A stretch of DNA of 64,000 nucleotides from Candidatus Hydrogenedentota bacterium (GCA_016791475.1 JAEUWI010000013.1:73029-137028), one strand, 5' to 3'; positions 44,055-52,846 are shown, numbered from the stretch's first letter. Translations and numbers: made by a program. Notes: a model not told the origin generated them from the letters alone.

Positions 44055-47000
44055 ATGAATCATCCTCGCACGCTCTTCCGCTTCGCCCTCGGGCTCACTG
44101 CCGTCACCGCGCTGCTGGTAACTTCCGCCGCCCGTGCGGAGCTTAACCTCTATGTGTCGCCCTCGGGCAATGACGCCTGGTCTGGAACGGTGGCCGATCC
44201 CAATCCTGCGGGCACGGACGGGCCCCTGAAAAGCGTGCAGCGCGCGCGCAACGTGATACGCGAGCGCAAGGCCACCTCCGGGCTTACCAACCCGGTGAAT
44301 GTCCACCTGCGCGGCGGCGTCTTCCCCATCGCCGAAGCGATCACCTTCACGCCGGAAGATTCGGGCTCGGTCAAAGCCCCCATCACCTATCGCGCGTACG
44401 CAGGCGAGACGCCGATCATTTCAGGTGGCGTCGCTGTTACCGGCTGGACGCAGGAGGGCGCACTCTGGGTGGCTGATGTACCCGCGGATGCTGCAGTGAA
44501 AGACTTTCATGAACTGTGGGTGGGCAATGCACGGCGCACACCCGCGCGCACGCCGAACCAGACCCATGAGGCGGGCGATGAACCGCTGGACAGCGAATTT
44601 TTCTATACCACTGGCCCGGTGATGGAAACGGGCGCGGACGGCAAGGAAGTGGCCAGCTCCACGAAGTTCAAGTTCAATCCCGAGCAGCTCCAGCGCTGGG
44701 AATCGGTGAATGACGCAATCTTTGTCGTGTTTCACTCCTGGGCCACCTCGCTTCTGCGGGTGAAAAACATCGACTGGGAGAAGAACGAGATCGAATTCAC
44801 CGGGCCGGGCCGCTGGCCTTTTACCCAGTGGCAGAAAGAACAGCGCTACTACGTGGAGCACCTCTTCGAAGCGCTGGACGCGCCCGGTGAGTGGTATCTG
44901 AATCGCAAGACGAACAAGATCTACTACATGCCCATGGCGGGCGAAGTGCTGGAAGGCTTTTCCGCCACGATCCCGCAGGCCCGGCAGTTGATCGTGCTTC
45001 AAGGCGATCCGGCGACGAATCAATTTGTGGATCATCTTCAGTTCGTTGGACTCGATTTGCGGCACTGCGAGTATCCCATCGCGCCGGAAGGCCACAGCGA
45101 TTCCCAGGCGGCTTACCGCGTGAGCGGCGCCTTTGAAAGCACCGGCGCGCGCCATGGGCTGATTGAGAACTGCCGCATCGCAAACGTGGGCAACTACGGC
45201 ATATGGCTTCATGCCGGCTCACAGCACTGGACCGTGCGTGGCAACGAACTCACCGATCTCGGTGCCGGTGGCGTGCGCATTGGCGAGGGCGGATCGCCGG
45301 CGACCCCGGCCTTTGCGGCGGATCGCAATGTGGTGGACAACAACTTCCTTCACGACGGCGGGCGCGTGTGGCGCGAGGCCGTGGGCGTGTGGATCGGCCG
45401 CGCATCGTACAATGAAGTGACCCACAACGAGATCGCCGATTTCCGCTACACCGGCGTTTCCGTTGGTTGGTCCTGGGGCTATGATCCCAGCTCGGCCCAC
45501 CACAACAAGATCAATTTCAACCACATCCACAACATCGGTCGGAGCCAGCTCAATGACATGGGCGGGGTTTATCTGCTCGGGATCGCGCCCGGTACCGAGG
45601 TGAAGAACAACCTCATCCACGATGTGATTTCCCATCCCGCGCTCTACGGCGGCTGGGGCCTTTACACCGACGAAGGCAGCTCGGAGGTCGTGCTGGAAAA
45701 CAACGTGGTCTACAACACCCGCACGGGCGGCTTCCACCAGCACTACGGCAAAGACAACCGCGTGGTGAACAACATCTTCGCCTATTCCCACACGCCCAAC
45801 ATCATTCGGACACGGGACGAAGAGCACAATTCCTTCTTCTTCGAGCGCAACATCGTGATCTTCAACAACGGCCAGTTGCTCGGCAGCAGTTGGAAGAACG
45901 ATCGCTTCACCATGGACTACAACACCTATTGGGACACCAGTGGACAGCCGGTTAATTTCAAAGAGCGTTCCTTTGCCGAGTGGCAGGCGGCGGGGCACGA
46001 TCGGCACAGCATCATCGCCGATCCCCTGTTTGTCGATGCGGAATCGGGCGATTTCACGCTGCTTCCCGAGTCCCCCGCGCGGGCCCTGGGCTTCAAGCCC
46101 ATCGATCTCAGCAAGGTGGGACTCTACGGCGAACCGGCCTGGGTGGACAAGCCCAAACAGATCCAGCGCCCCGCCTTCATGCCGCCCTTGTCCAAGCAGC
46201 CGAAGATTGAGTCGGTAACGAAGATTTGGGATGCGGGCGAGCACAACGCCTTCACGGATATTCTGCGTCACGGCGACTACTTCTACGAGACTCACCGCGA
46301 GGCCACGGGCCACGTGGGGGGCAACGGCAAGATTCGCATCATCCGTTCGACGGATGGCGCTACCTGGGAATCCTGCGGACTGATCGAGGAAGAAGGAATC
46401 GACCTGCGCGATCCCAAGCTCTGCATCACCCCCGACAAGCGGCTTATGGTCAATATGGGCGGTTCAGTGTATGACGGGACGACCTTGAAGGGGCGTCGCC
46501 CGCGCGTGGCCTTTTCCGCCGATGGCACCACCTGGAGCGCGCCGGAGAAAATCTGCGCCGAGGGCGACTGGCTCTGGCGCGTCACGTGGTACAAAGGTGT
46601 GGCTTACGGCGTCTCGTACAACAACACGGAAGGGATTGATACGCGTAATCGCTTCCGACTCTTTGTCAGCCCCGACGGGGTGAACTACAAGATACGCACG
46701 GTCTTCGACATCACGGGTCGGCCCAACGAGACCACGCTCCGCTTCATGCCGGACGGCACCATGGTGGCCCTCGTGCGTCGGGAAGAAGAAGACCAGGGCG
46801 GCTGGATCGGCACCAGCGCCGCGCCCTATACCGACTGGTCCTGGAGCAACACCGGCATGCGCCTCGGCGGGCCGAATTTCATCCGCCTGCCCGACGGCTC
46901 CCTGTGGGCCGGTACGCGGCAATATGGGAACGGCTCCAAGACCGTGCTCGCACAGATGACGAAGAAAAACCTGAAGCCCGTGCTCGAATTCCCCAGCGGC

Positions 47001-47114
47001 GGCGACACCAGCTACCCCGGCTTGCTGTGGCACGAGAATATGCTGTGGATGAGCTACTACGCCTCGCACGAGGGGAAGACGAGTATTTATCTGGCGAAGA
47101 TCAAGTTTGAATGA
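44055..47114 (+). CDS. Secreted right-handed beta-helix protein with BNR/sialidase-like C-terminal domain
   Basis: About 1019 residues from ATG 44055, with signal peptide (LGLTAVTALLVTSAARA). It opens with LYVSPSGNDAWSGTVADPN, the common start of parallel beta-helix polysaccharide lyase-like proteins, and continues with many Asn/Gly turns of the helix type (ENCRIANVGNYGIWLHAG, NVVDNNFLHDGG, NEVTHNEIADF). From about residue 715 the pattern changes to a propeller with Asp-box-like units (IRSTDGATWESC, AFSADGTTWSAPEK), as in exo-sialidases and similar folds. It probably acts on an extracellular polysaccharide; substrate unknown. Confidence 0.82.
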   Translation: MNHPRTLFRFALGLTAVTALLVTSAARAELNLYVSPSGNDAWSGTVADPNPAGTDGPLKSVQRARNVIRERKATSGLTNPVNVHLRGGVFPIAEAITFTPEDSGSVKAPITYRAYAGETPIISGGVAVTGWTQEGALWVADVPADAAVKDFHELWVGNARRTPARTPNQTHEAGDEPLDSEFFYTTGPVMETGADGKEVASSTKFKFNPEQLQRWESVNDAIFVVFHSWATSLLRVKNIDWEKNEIEFTGPGRWPFTQWQKEQRYYVEHLFEALDAPGEWYLNRKTNKIYYMPMAGEVLEGFSATIPQARQLIVLQGDPATNQFVDHLQFVGLDLRHCEYPIAPEGHSDSQAAYRVSGAFESTGARHGLIENCRIANVGNYGIWLHAGSQHWTVRGNELTDLGAGGVRIGEGGSPATPAFAADRNVVDNNFLHDGGRVWREAVGVWIGRASYNEVTHNEIADFRYTGVSVGWSWGYDPSSAHHNKINFNHIHNIGRSQLNDMGGVYLLGIAPGTEVKNNLIHDVISHPALYGGWGLYTDEGSSEVVLENNVVYNTRTGGFHQHYGKDNRVVNNIFAYSHTPNIIRTRDEEHNSFFFERNIVIFNNGQLLGSSWKNDRFTMDYNTYWDTSGQPVNFKERSFAEWQAAGHDRHSIIADPLFVDAESGDFTLLPESPARALGFKPIDLSKVGLYGEPAWVDKPKQIQRPAFMPPLSKQPKIESVTKIWDAGEHNAFTDILRHGDYFYETHREATGHVGGNGKIRIIRSTDGATWESCGLIEEEGIDLRDPKLCITPDKRLMVNMGGSVYDGTTLKGRRPRVAFSADGTTWSAPEKICAEGDWLWRVTWYKGVAYGVSYNNTEGIDTRNRFRLFVSPDGVNYKIRTVFDITGRPNETTLRFMPDGTMVALVRREEEDQGGWIGTSAAPYTDWSWSNTGMRLGGPNFIRLPDGSLWAGTRQYGNGSKTVLAQMTKKNLKPVLEFPSGGDTSYPGLLWHENMLWMSYYASHEGKTSIYLAKIKFE

Positions 47115-47502
47115 GGGGAAGGGGACAGCCTCCGCCGGGCACGCGACTTAAACTTAACGTCGAGCCGTCAGGCCAGGTGGGGGCTGTAACCCCTGAAGAA
47201 ACGTTCGGAGTGAGATCTCGATACCGCCCATTGCGATTCCTGATGGATTGCAGCCATGTTCCGGCGGCGCATCTTCGACCCTCGCTGCGCGTCCCGATTC
47301 CACGCTTGCGCGGCAGCGAACGCTTGGACTCGGGTGTCAGTCTCTGGGGACAACCTACGGCTGGCTCATCGCACGCGCCTACCCACCAGCCGGTTGCAGC
47401 CCCCGCCGTCATGCTCGGGTTCTGGTTGGAGATTTATTCCGCCGCGCATGATACCCACGCCCATGATCCACGCTTTGCAACAGCCCCCGCAATCCGCTAA
47501 TC
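47115..47502. other. Intergenic region before the IS element
   Basis: 388 bases with no credible gene. The start (ggggacagcctccgccggg) resembles REP-associated element ends as I remember them. The rest shows no clear structure. Confidence 0.4.
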
Positions 47503-47503
47503 C

Positions 47504-47528
47504 TTGGATTCAAGCTCTAAGTGCAACA
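47504..47528 (+). repeat. IS30-type left inverted end
   Basis: 25 bases matching the complement of 48789-48813 at 21 positions; the mismatches are confined to one 4-base block. Confidence 0.85.
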
Positions 47529-48505
47529 TGCTGTATTTTTCGCTGGGAATAGAAGACTTCGTTTGGTGTTCGGTAACCTAACTTTTTTCTTGGTCTGTTG
47601 TTGAGGTAGTCCTCGATGACGTTTAATTGTTTCTGGGTGATGTTGTCGAAGCGGGTGTTCTTCGGTAGGAATCTTCGTATTAGCCCATTAGTATTTTCGT
47701 TTGTCCCCCGCTGGTAGGAGCTGTAGGGGGCGGCGAAGTAGATGTCGGCTCCGGTTTCCCGGGCTATGGTTTCGTGGGCCGCAAACTCGGTCCCGTTGTC
47801 AAAAGTAATCGTCCTTATCCATGATTTTGGCATATCCATAAAGGCATCGATGGCGGCTTCCGCAGTATGTTCGGCGTTCTTCGTATCGAGCTTTCGAATC
47901 ATGGTGTTCAGGGTCGTTCGTTCGACGAGCGTGAGCAGGTAGCCTGACTGAGCGGCGCCTACAATGAGGTCGCCTTCCCAGTCGCCGTGGCGCTTGCGTT
48001 CGTCGACTTCGGGTGGGCGGTGTTCGATGCCTACGCGGTTTGGAAGGGCGGTTGCACGTCCGGTCTTTCCCTGCCCTCGCTTTCTGCGCCTGGGCCGGGC
48101 CTGGGGTAGGTCCTTGATGAGGCAGTGCATGCGTTCGTCCCCATAAATGGCCTGGTAAATCGCTTCGTGGCTGATTCGCATCCTGGGGGCCTCTGGAAAA
48201 TCCAGCGGCAGGCGTCCGGCGATGGTTTCGGGGGTCCACCCGTCCGTGATGCGGTCGAAGACGTAAGACCGCAGTGGCGCGTAGTCGAGTTTCCGCGCGG
48301 GCCTGCACTCCTTGCGCCGCTCGTCGTAGCGCGCCTGAGCCCGCTGCGGGTCGTAGACTCCGTTGACGGAATTCCGTTTGATTTCCCGGCCAAGGCTGGA
48401 CCGGTCGCGGCCAAGCTGGCGGGCGATGCGCGCTTTGGAATAGCCCGCTGCCAAATAGGCGCTTATTTCGCCGCGTTGAATTGATGTAAAATGAACGTAG
48501 GACAT
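47510..48505 (-). CDS. IS30-family transposase
   Basis: 331 residues from ATG 48505. The N-terminal helix-turn-helix (RGEISAYLAAGYSKARIARQLGRDRSSLGREIKR) is followed by IS30 signatures RISHEAIYQAIY and a DDE core: WEGDLIVG (first Asp), TFDNGTEFA (second Asp) and RGTNENTNGLIRRF (Glu). Length and motif spacing are normal, so the gene looks intact. The stop codon falls inside the left terminal repeat. A longer frame reaching 48634 runs into the repeat-rich tail and is unlikely to be translated. Confidence 0.95.
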   Translation of the reverse strand: MSYVHFTSIQRGEISAYLAAGYSKARIARQLGRDRSSLGREIKRNSVNGVYDPQRAQARYDERRKECRPARKLDYAPLRSYVFDRITDGWTPETIAGRLPLDFPEAPRMRISHEAIYQAIYGDERMHCLIKDLPQARPRRRKRGQGKTGRATALPNRVGIEHRPPEVDERKRHGDWEGDLIVGAAQSGYLLTLVERTTLNTMIRKLDTKNAEHTAEAAIDAFMDMPKSWIRTITFDNGTEFAAHETIARETGADIYFAAPYSSYQRGTNENTNGLIRRFLPKNTRFDNITQKQLNVIEDYLNNRPRKKLGYRTPNEVFYSQRKIQHVALRA

Positions 48506-48589
48506 CGTGGTGCTCGCTTTCGGGTTTGGATTTCTAGCAGATGAAGAATACCGAAAGTCCAACACGATGTCCTCTTTTTTTTGCCTGCG

Positions 48590-48702
48590 CCCCCCCCCCC
48601 GAGACGGAGCGACGGCTTTTATGGGGCGCTCCACTACGCCCTTGCCCTTCGGGCAGTTCGCCTACGGCGAACACGGGCTACGTTCCGCGCCCCATAAAAG
48701 CC
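48590..48702. repeat. C11 run and cloverleaf-like nested palindrome inside the IS
   Basis: Eleven C at 48590-48600. Then 16-bp perfect arms GGCTTTTATGGGGCGC (48614-48629) and its complement (48687-48702) enclose two hairpins, GCCC-TTC-GGGC (48644-48654) and TTCGCC-TAC-GGCGAA (48657-48671). The loops TTC and TAC and the stem style match REP elements elsewhere in the window, so this is probably a REP-like insertion in the IS. Confidence 0.7.
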
Positions 48703-48788
48703 CCCAGGAGTACCTTGTTGCTCCCGGAGGGGCCATGTCCTAATTTCAGAAAGCCACGACCACACTGACCAACAGGGAAACGAGACTC

Positions 48789-48813
48789 TGTTGCACTTAG
48801 TTTATGAATCCAA
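48789..48813 (-). repeat. IS30-type right inverted end
   Basis: 25 bases, the partner of the left end. It contains the ATG (48804-48806) used by the next open frame. Confidence 0.85.
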
Positions 48814-50171
48814 GATCTCAAGCCCGAGGGTCTCTTGGTGGAATCTGGGTCTGGTCCTGGAGTAAGGGAAGGGATGGCGTGGCGACAATTCGAGATGAGA
48901 CGGCTGAACGGCTGTGGGGTGTAGATCCCGCACAAATACTACAGTGGACTTTGGCACCTTGGAATTCCACGGAACTGGCTGAGGTCTCGGAGTTCATCCT
49001 CGTTTCGAATGAAGTTGCCATTACTGGCGAGGAATCTAAACTTCATGAGAAGGGTTGCGCCCCTTTCGGCTCCAAGGGTTCGGATAGCCGCACGTACCAA
49101 ACTCCGCTCGGCGGCATTGTGTCGATAATCTGCATCGAACGTGATTACAAAATCGCATTGGGAGAACAGCAAGCGGCAGGGCCTCGACCTATGGACGTCT
49201 GGTACTTCCGACTGAAGTACACTGTCAACTTGCGACGTCTGTTGACCCGGGAAGCCAACGCGGCGCTCGCGTGTGCAAGGCTGCACAAGGCGCATTTCGA
49301 CAGCGCATTCTCGCAGGACGAGCTATGGTTTAGAAAACACAAACTCCGGAGCGCCGTAGAGCTGCGATGTCTGAAGCGAATCTTGTTCTCTCGCGCCGCC
49401 CCCGCCATCTTTCTGGTCGTAGCTGCGGGCACTATCCGAAAAGAACGCTTCCCGCTAAGTTATTCGGGCATGGAAGATCTGGACTCCCGACTTCGTGCGA
49501 TGGCGGCCATCAGGGAGGAACTGAAGGCCACCGACAACGAATTCGCGCCGCTGCGAATCGAAGGATCGGGTACGCCAACAATTCTGGATGAATCGGGAGA
49601 GCTCATCTGCGGCGTTGACCCGGCCGCAGTGATACGATGGGCAATTACCACGTATCCAGACGAAAGTTTGACATCCCTGCGTAAGATAATCGTGGTGGCT
49701 GGCGAACACATGATGGACAGTGTGGAATTCGATCTAATGACCTGCGGAGCACGCCTGGCACAACACAAGTCACCGAAGTCGTGTACCTACGCCCTTCCAA
49801 CTGACGGTGCCGTCTTGGTGATCAACATCGGGCGGCTTCGCTGGCGGGTTGAAGAGCGGCTGGAGAAGAAAGTAGGCGGCTTTCTCGCTGTGCCTCTTGC
49901 CAGGCTCTACTATCGCTCACGACTCAGGCACGACGTCATCGACCAAATCCAGGATGGCCTGTCCTACGCTCATCTTGCAGCAATTCAGAGAACTCAAACG
50001 TTGACTCAAGAAGAAATAGACGAACGGTTTCAGTTCTTTCGCTCGGAATTCTTTGGGCCTGTGATGAAGCGACAGTTACGTTCAACCCTTATACCAATGT
50101 CGCTCTTGCTATTCTTCGTCGAACTTGTACTTGAGACTTGTCGCCGAAACAGAAATGCGGGCGAGAAGTGA
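48804..50171 (+). CDS. Unrecognised protein with internal duplication, 5' end set by IS insertion
   Basis: 455 residues, no known family. Two halves of about 215 residues are related: TIRDETAERLWGVDPAQILQW (about 28-48) matches TILDESGELICGVDPAAVIRW (about 255-275). ALACARLHKAHFDSAFSQDE matches GLSYAHLAAIQRTQTLTQEE. Each half ends with a hydrophobic helix (RAAPAIFLVVAAGT; TLIPMSLLLFFVEL). The ATG lies within the IS right end, so the original start was probably displaced and the protein may be a truncated or tandem-fused remnant. Its codon use and lower GC look unlike nearby genes. Whether it is expressed is unknown. Confidence 0.55.
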   Translation: MNPRSQARGSLGGIWVWSWSKGRDGVATIRDETAERLWGVDPAQILQWTLAPWNSTELAEVSEFILVSNEVAITGEESKLHEKGCAPFGSKGSDSRTYQTPLGGIVSIICIERDYKIALGEQQAAGPRPMDVWYFRLKYTVNLRRLLTREANAALACARLHKAHFDSAFSQDELWFRKHKLRSAVELRCLKRILFSRAAPAIFLVVAAGTIRKERFPLSYSGMEDLDSRLRAMAAIREELKATDNEFAPLRIEGSGTPTILDESGELICGVDPAAVIRWAITTYPDESLTSLRKIIVVAGEHMMDSVEFDLMTCGARLAQHKSPKSCTYALPTDGAVLVINIGRLRWRVEERLEKKVGGFLAVPLARLYYRSRLRHDVIDQIQDGLSYAHLAAIQRTQTLTQEEIDERFQFFRSEFFGPVMKRQLRSTLIPMSLLLFFVELVLETCRRNRNAGEK

Positions 50172-50352
50172 CAACTGACAGGCGGATACGGTTCCCGCAG
50201 GGACTAGCTCGCGTGCGCGTGCACCTCGCTGACGACAGGACAGCCCCGCCGATTGCCGTTGTTCTTGCCTGGTCGCAATGAAGAGTTTGACTCGCAGTAC
50301 TTCTCGCGCCTTCTCGACACGGGGCGACGCTGTCCCTGCGGCGCGACACTTG

Positions 50353-50580
50353 CTAAAGAAAGTGCTGGAACTCTTCTTGCGTAAAACCCGCTTGCTTCAC
50401 GATGGCAACCAAGGTACCACGCTTCAATTCGCGGGCGTGCATCGCCACGACTACCTCGCGACCGTCTGGGTGGGCAAGAACAGAGTGAGATCCGCGGCCC
50501 CGGTCTGGAATCAGGGAGAACCCCACGCGTTTGAGCGCTGCGACAAGTTCGGACGGCGTCAGGAATGGCAGTCGGGTCAT
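50353..50580 (-). CDS. hicA: HicA-type mRNA interferase toxin
   Basis: 75 residues with the HicA dsRBD-like fold. It has PFLTPSELVAALKRVGF, the catalytic His in GRGSHSVLAHPDG, VVVAMHARELKRGTLVAIVKQAG and a short C-terminal helix. HicA cleaves mRNA; the antitoxin HicB neutralises it. The start overlaps the hicB stop (ATGA), so the pair is translationally coupled with antitoxin first. Near an IS and a MITE-like repeat, it may be part of a mobile patch. Confidence 0.93.
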   Translation of the reverse strand: MTRLPFLTPSELVAALKRVGFSLIPDRGRGSHSVLAHPDGREVVVAMHARELKRGTLVAIVKQAGFTQEEFQHFL

Positions 50581-50828
50581 AATGCCGCGGGGGCTTTTAC
50601 TCGAACCTGTGCATCCAGCGGCACGTCTGGCGGGGCATCGGGGGGCACGTCCTTGCCTTGGCTGATGCAGTAGTCGATATACGTCTGGATTGCATCTTCG
50701 GCCATGGCAATCGCCTCGGCATAGTTGTCGCCCTGCGTGATCACCGCGGGAAGGGCTGGCACGGTTACGACATACCCGCCCTCTTCGGCGGGCTCGAGAT
50801 GGATGGTGTAGGTGAGGTCTCTGTCCAT
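50577..50828 (-). CDS. hicB: HicB-type antitoxin
   Basis: 83 residues. The degraded RNase H-like HicB domain is clear: TYTIHLEPAEEGGYVVTVPALPAVITQGDNYAEAIAMAEDAIQTYIDYC. The tail is Pro/Ala/Val-rich and lacks an obvious helix-turn-helix or ribbon-helix-helix, so DNA binding and autoregulation are uncertain. It is encoded upstream of hicA. Confidence 0.93.
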   Translation of the reverse strand: MDRDLTYTIHLEPAEEGGYVVTVPALPAVITQGDNYAEAIAMAEDAIQTYIDYCISQGKDVPPDAPPDVPLDAQVRVKAPAAL

Positions 50829-50895
50829 GGTAGAGATAGTCTATCATGGACCTTTCAATCCGGCAATAATTCGTTTTACCGGAGAGTGACTCGAC

Positions 50896-51076
50896 TCGTG
50901 CCACGCGATTCGGCAACGCCGATTCGTGTGCGTTGTGCGGCGAATTCTTGTTGCATTTACGTATGCCCGAGCGAGCGTTGAGAACCGACCCGCCGCTTGC
51001 CGTGGTTTCTTATGGGTAGATCGCGTGACCCCTGCGACGGGCACACGAATCGGCGTTGCCGAATCGCGTGGCACGA
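50896..51076. repeat. 181-bp element with 36-bp perfect inverted ends
   Basis: Arms 50896-50931 and 51041-51076 are exact reverse complements over 36 bases (beginning TCGTGCCACGCGATTCGG), separated by 109 bases with no gene. This has the shape of a MITE, and since it ends 22 bases beyond the livF stop, it could also end that transcript. No target repeat is obvious. Confidence 0.75.
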
Positions 51077-51098
51077 CCGAGGGGCCTTGTGCAGTCCC

Positions 51099-51815
51099 CT
51101 AGTCCTCGCCCAGATACGCCTTCGTGACTTTCGGGTCCACCATGAGTGCGCGGGCGTCGCCCTGGAGCACGATGGCGCCGGTTTCCATGACGTAGGCGCG
51201 CTTGGCGATGCCGAGGGCGAGGTGGGCGTTCTGCTCCACGAGGAGGATGGTCATGCCGTCTTCGTTGAGCTGGCGGATGGTGTCGAAGATCTTCGCCGTC
51301 AGCAGGGGCGCGATGCCCATGGAGGGCTCATCCATGAGGAGAAGTTTGGGTCTTGTCATCAAGGCGCGTCCGATGGCGAGCATCTGCTGTTCGCCGCCGG
51401 AAAGGGTGCCACCAAGCTGGGTCTTACGCTCTTTGAGGATGGGGAACATTTCCATGACGCGGTCGAGATCGCGCTGGATGTCCTTGTCGTTGCGGATGTA
51501 GGCACCGAGTTGGAGATTCTCCAGCACGGACAGCTTCGCGAAGATGCGGCGGCCCTCGGGCACCTGGATCAGGCCCGTGGTCACGATCTTGTGGGCGGGC
51601 ATGCCATCGACGCGCACGCCGCTGAAGTTGATGGCGCCGCTACGGATCTTGAGCGTGCCGGAGATCGAGTGGAGCGTGGACGTCTTGCCGGCGCCGTTGG
51701 ACCCGATGAGGGTGACGATCTCGCCGGGGAACACTTCCAGCGACACGTCGCGGATGGCCTCAATGGGGCCGTAGCCGGCGGAGATGGATTCAATCTTGAG
51801 AAGCGGTTCGGCCAT
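51099..51815 (-). CDS. livF: Branched-chain amino acid ABC transporter ATPase LivF
   Basis: 238 residues, typical LivF. Walker A GSNGAGKTST, Q-loop region GLIQVPEGRRIF (a LivF hallmark), signature LSGGEQQMLAIGRALM, Walker B LLLMDEPSMGIAP and His switch LLVEQNAHLALG. It overlaps livG by one base. LivF pairs with LivG to energise import of leucine, isoleucine, valine or related compounds such as urea or amides. Confidence 0.96.
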   Translation of the reverse strand: MAEPLLKIESISAGYGPIEAIRDVSLEVFPGEIVTLIGSNGAGKTSTLHSISGTLKIRSGAINFSGVRVDGMPAHKIVTTGLIQVPEGRRIFAKLSVLENLQLGAYIRNDKDIQRDLDRVMEMFPILKERKTQLGGTLSGGEQQMLAIGRALMTRPKLLLMDEPSMGIAPLLTAKIFDTIRQLNEDGMTILLVEQNAHLALGIAKRAYVMETGAIVLQGDARALMVDPKVTKAYLGED

Positions 51816-52843
51816 CAGTCGGGATTTCCCAGGTAGGCGGCACGCACTTTGGGGTTGGCGCGGATTTCTTCGGGGACGCCCTCGGCGATTTTGTTGCCGA
51901 ACTCCAACACGACCACGTAATCGGAGATGCCCATGACGAGGCGCATGTGGTGCTCGATGAGGAGCACGGATACGCCCTTGTCGCGGATGTCGCGGATGAG
52001 CTGCATGATCTCCACGATTTCGCTGGGGTTCATGCCGGCGCCGGGCTCGTCGAGGAGGAGCAGGCAGGGTTCGGAGGCCAGGGCTCGGGCGATTTCCAGC
52101 TTGCGCTGGTGTCCGTAGCAGAGGGAGGCCGCCTCGTCGCTCGCGAGGTGATCGAGTTTCACGAAGCGGAGAATCTCCATGGCCCTGGCCACGGCTTCCT
52201 TGTTGTCCCTGTGGTGGAGGGGCAGGCGGAAGGCGGCGTGCCAGAAGCGCGTGCTGAGGCGGCGGTCCATGCCGACAAGGACGTTTTCCAGGACGCTCAT
52301 TTCATAGAAGAGCCGAGGGTTCTGGAAGGTGCGCGCGAGGCCCGCGGCGGCGGCGACATGAGGGGCGAAGCGCCCGCGCCACCAGACGGTGTAGAAGCTC
52401 GCCGCGCCCATGATGGCGCCGAGGATTCCGGCGCCGAGGACGTAACGCGATTCGGTCTCGCGCAGGTAGGTCACGGTGCTCTTGATGGCCGCGCCCCAGG
52501 GAAAGGCTTCCTGGTAGACATAGTTGGCGGCTATCGCGGCCTCCCAGAGGGCTTCCAGATTTACCAGGGTGACGAAAAAGACCATGGTGAACAACGCGGC
52601 CGCCACCAGGCCCGCAATGGTGCGTCGGGTAAAGGGGCGCGAAGCGGTCTTTCCATTGAGGAGGATGGTGCCGGTATCGGGGCTGTAGACACCGCTGATC
52701 GCATTGAAGAGGGATGTCTTGCCCGCGCCGTTGGGTCCGATGACGGCCATGATCTGGCCGGGCTTCATGGTGAAGCTGACCTTGTTCACGGCGGTGAGGC
52801 CGCCAAAGCGCAGGGTGAGGTTATCGACCTGGAGGAGGCTCAT
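51815..52843 (-). CDS. livG: Branched-chain amino acid ABC transporter ATPase LivG with membrane-helix insertion
   Basis: 342 residues, about 90 longer than normal. The ATPase core is intact: Walker A GPNGAGKTS (36-44), TGTILLNGK, Q-loop GLARTFQNPRLF (168-179), signature CYGHQRKLEIARAL, Walker B LLLLDEPGAGMNP and LIEHHM with a His switch. Between residues 71 and 167, where LivG normally has about ten residues, is an insert with two hydrophobic segments (about 76-96, AGLVAAALFTMVFFVTLVNL, and about 134-155, VLGAGILGAIMGAASFYTVWW) joined by about 37 polar residues. These could form a membrane hairpin. The reading frame is continuous, so this is not a frameshift. Confidence 0.93.
   Translation of the reverse strand: MSLLQVDNLTLRFGGLTAVNKVSFTMKPGQIMAVIGPNGAGKTSLFNAISGVYSPDTGTILLNGKTASRPFTRRTIAGLVAAALFTMVFFVTLVNLEALWEAAIAANYVYQEAFPWGAAIKSTVTYLRETESRYVLGAGILGAIMGAASFYTVWWRGRFAPHVAAAAGLARTFQNPRLFYEMSVLENVLVGMDRRLSTRFWHAAFRLPLHHRDNKEAVARAMEILRFVKLDHLASDEAASLCYGHQRKLEIARALASEPCLLLLDEPGAGMNPSEIVEIMQLIRDIRDKGVSVLLIEHHMRLVMGISDYVVVLEFGNKIAEGVPEEIRANPKVRAAYLGNPD
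52343..52633 (-). other. Coding segment for the LivG membrane-hairpin insertion
   Basis: Codons for residues 71-167 of LivG. GC content and codon style look like the rest of the operon, so the insertion appears old rather than a recent mobile sequence. No direct repeats flank it that I can see. Confidence 0.7.
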
Positions 52844-52846
52844 GGG

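Larger units (their letters stand above)
47503..48814 (-). mobile_element. IS30-family insertion sequence with 25-bp ends and ATC target repeat
   Basis: About 1312 bases. The left end at 47504-47528 and the right end at 48789-48813 (complement) are TTGGATTCA-nnnn-CTAAGTGCAACA, identical except for four central bases. ATC at 47500-47502 and 48815-48817 forms a 3-base direct repeat, as expected for IS30. The element holds one transposase and, unusually, a 280-base tail between the transposase start and the right end containing a T-run, 11 C and a cloverleaf-like repeat. Confidence 0.85.

Noticed and set aside
47111-47500. 129-codon open frame before the IS
   Set aside because: Arg/Pro-rich composition without any domain; it overlaps the likely REP-element remnant and has no ribosome site.
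50896-51076. Simple intrinsic terminator for livF
   Set aside because: The 109-base spacer and lack of a T-run do not fit; a MITE-like repeat explains the 36-bp ends better, though it may still stop transcription.
52343-52633. Frameshift or gene fusion in livG
   Set aside because: The reading frame is continuous and the normal LivG motifs resume exactly after the insert, so it is an insertion in one protein.
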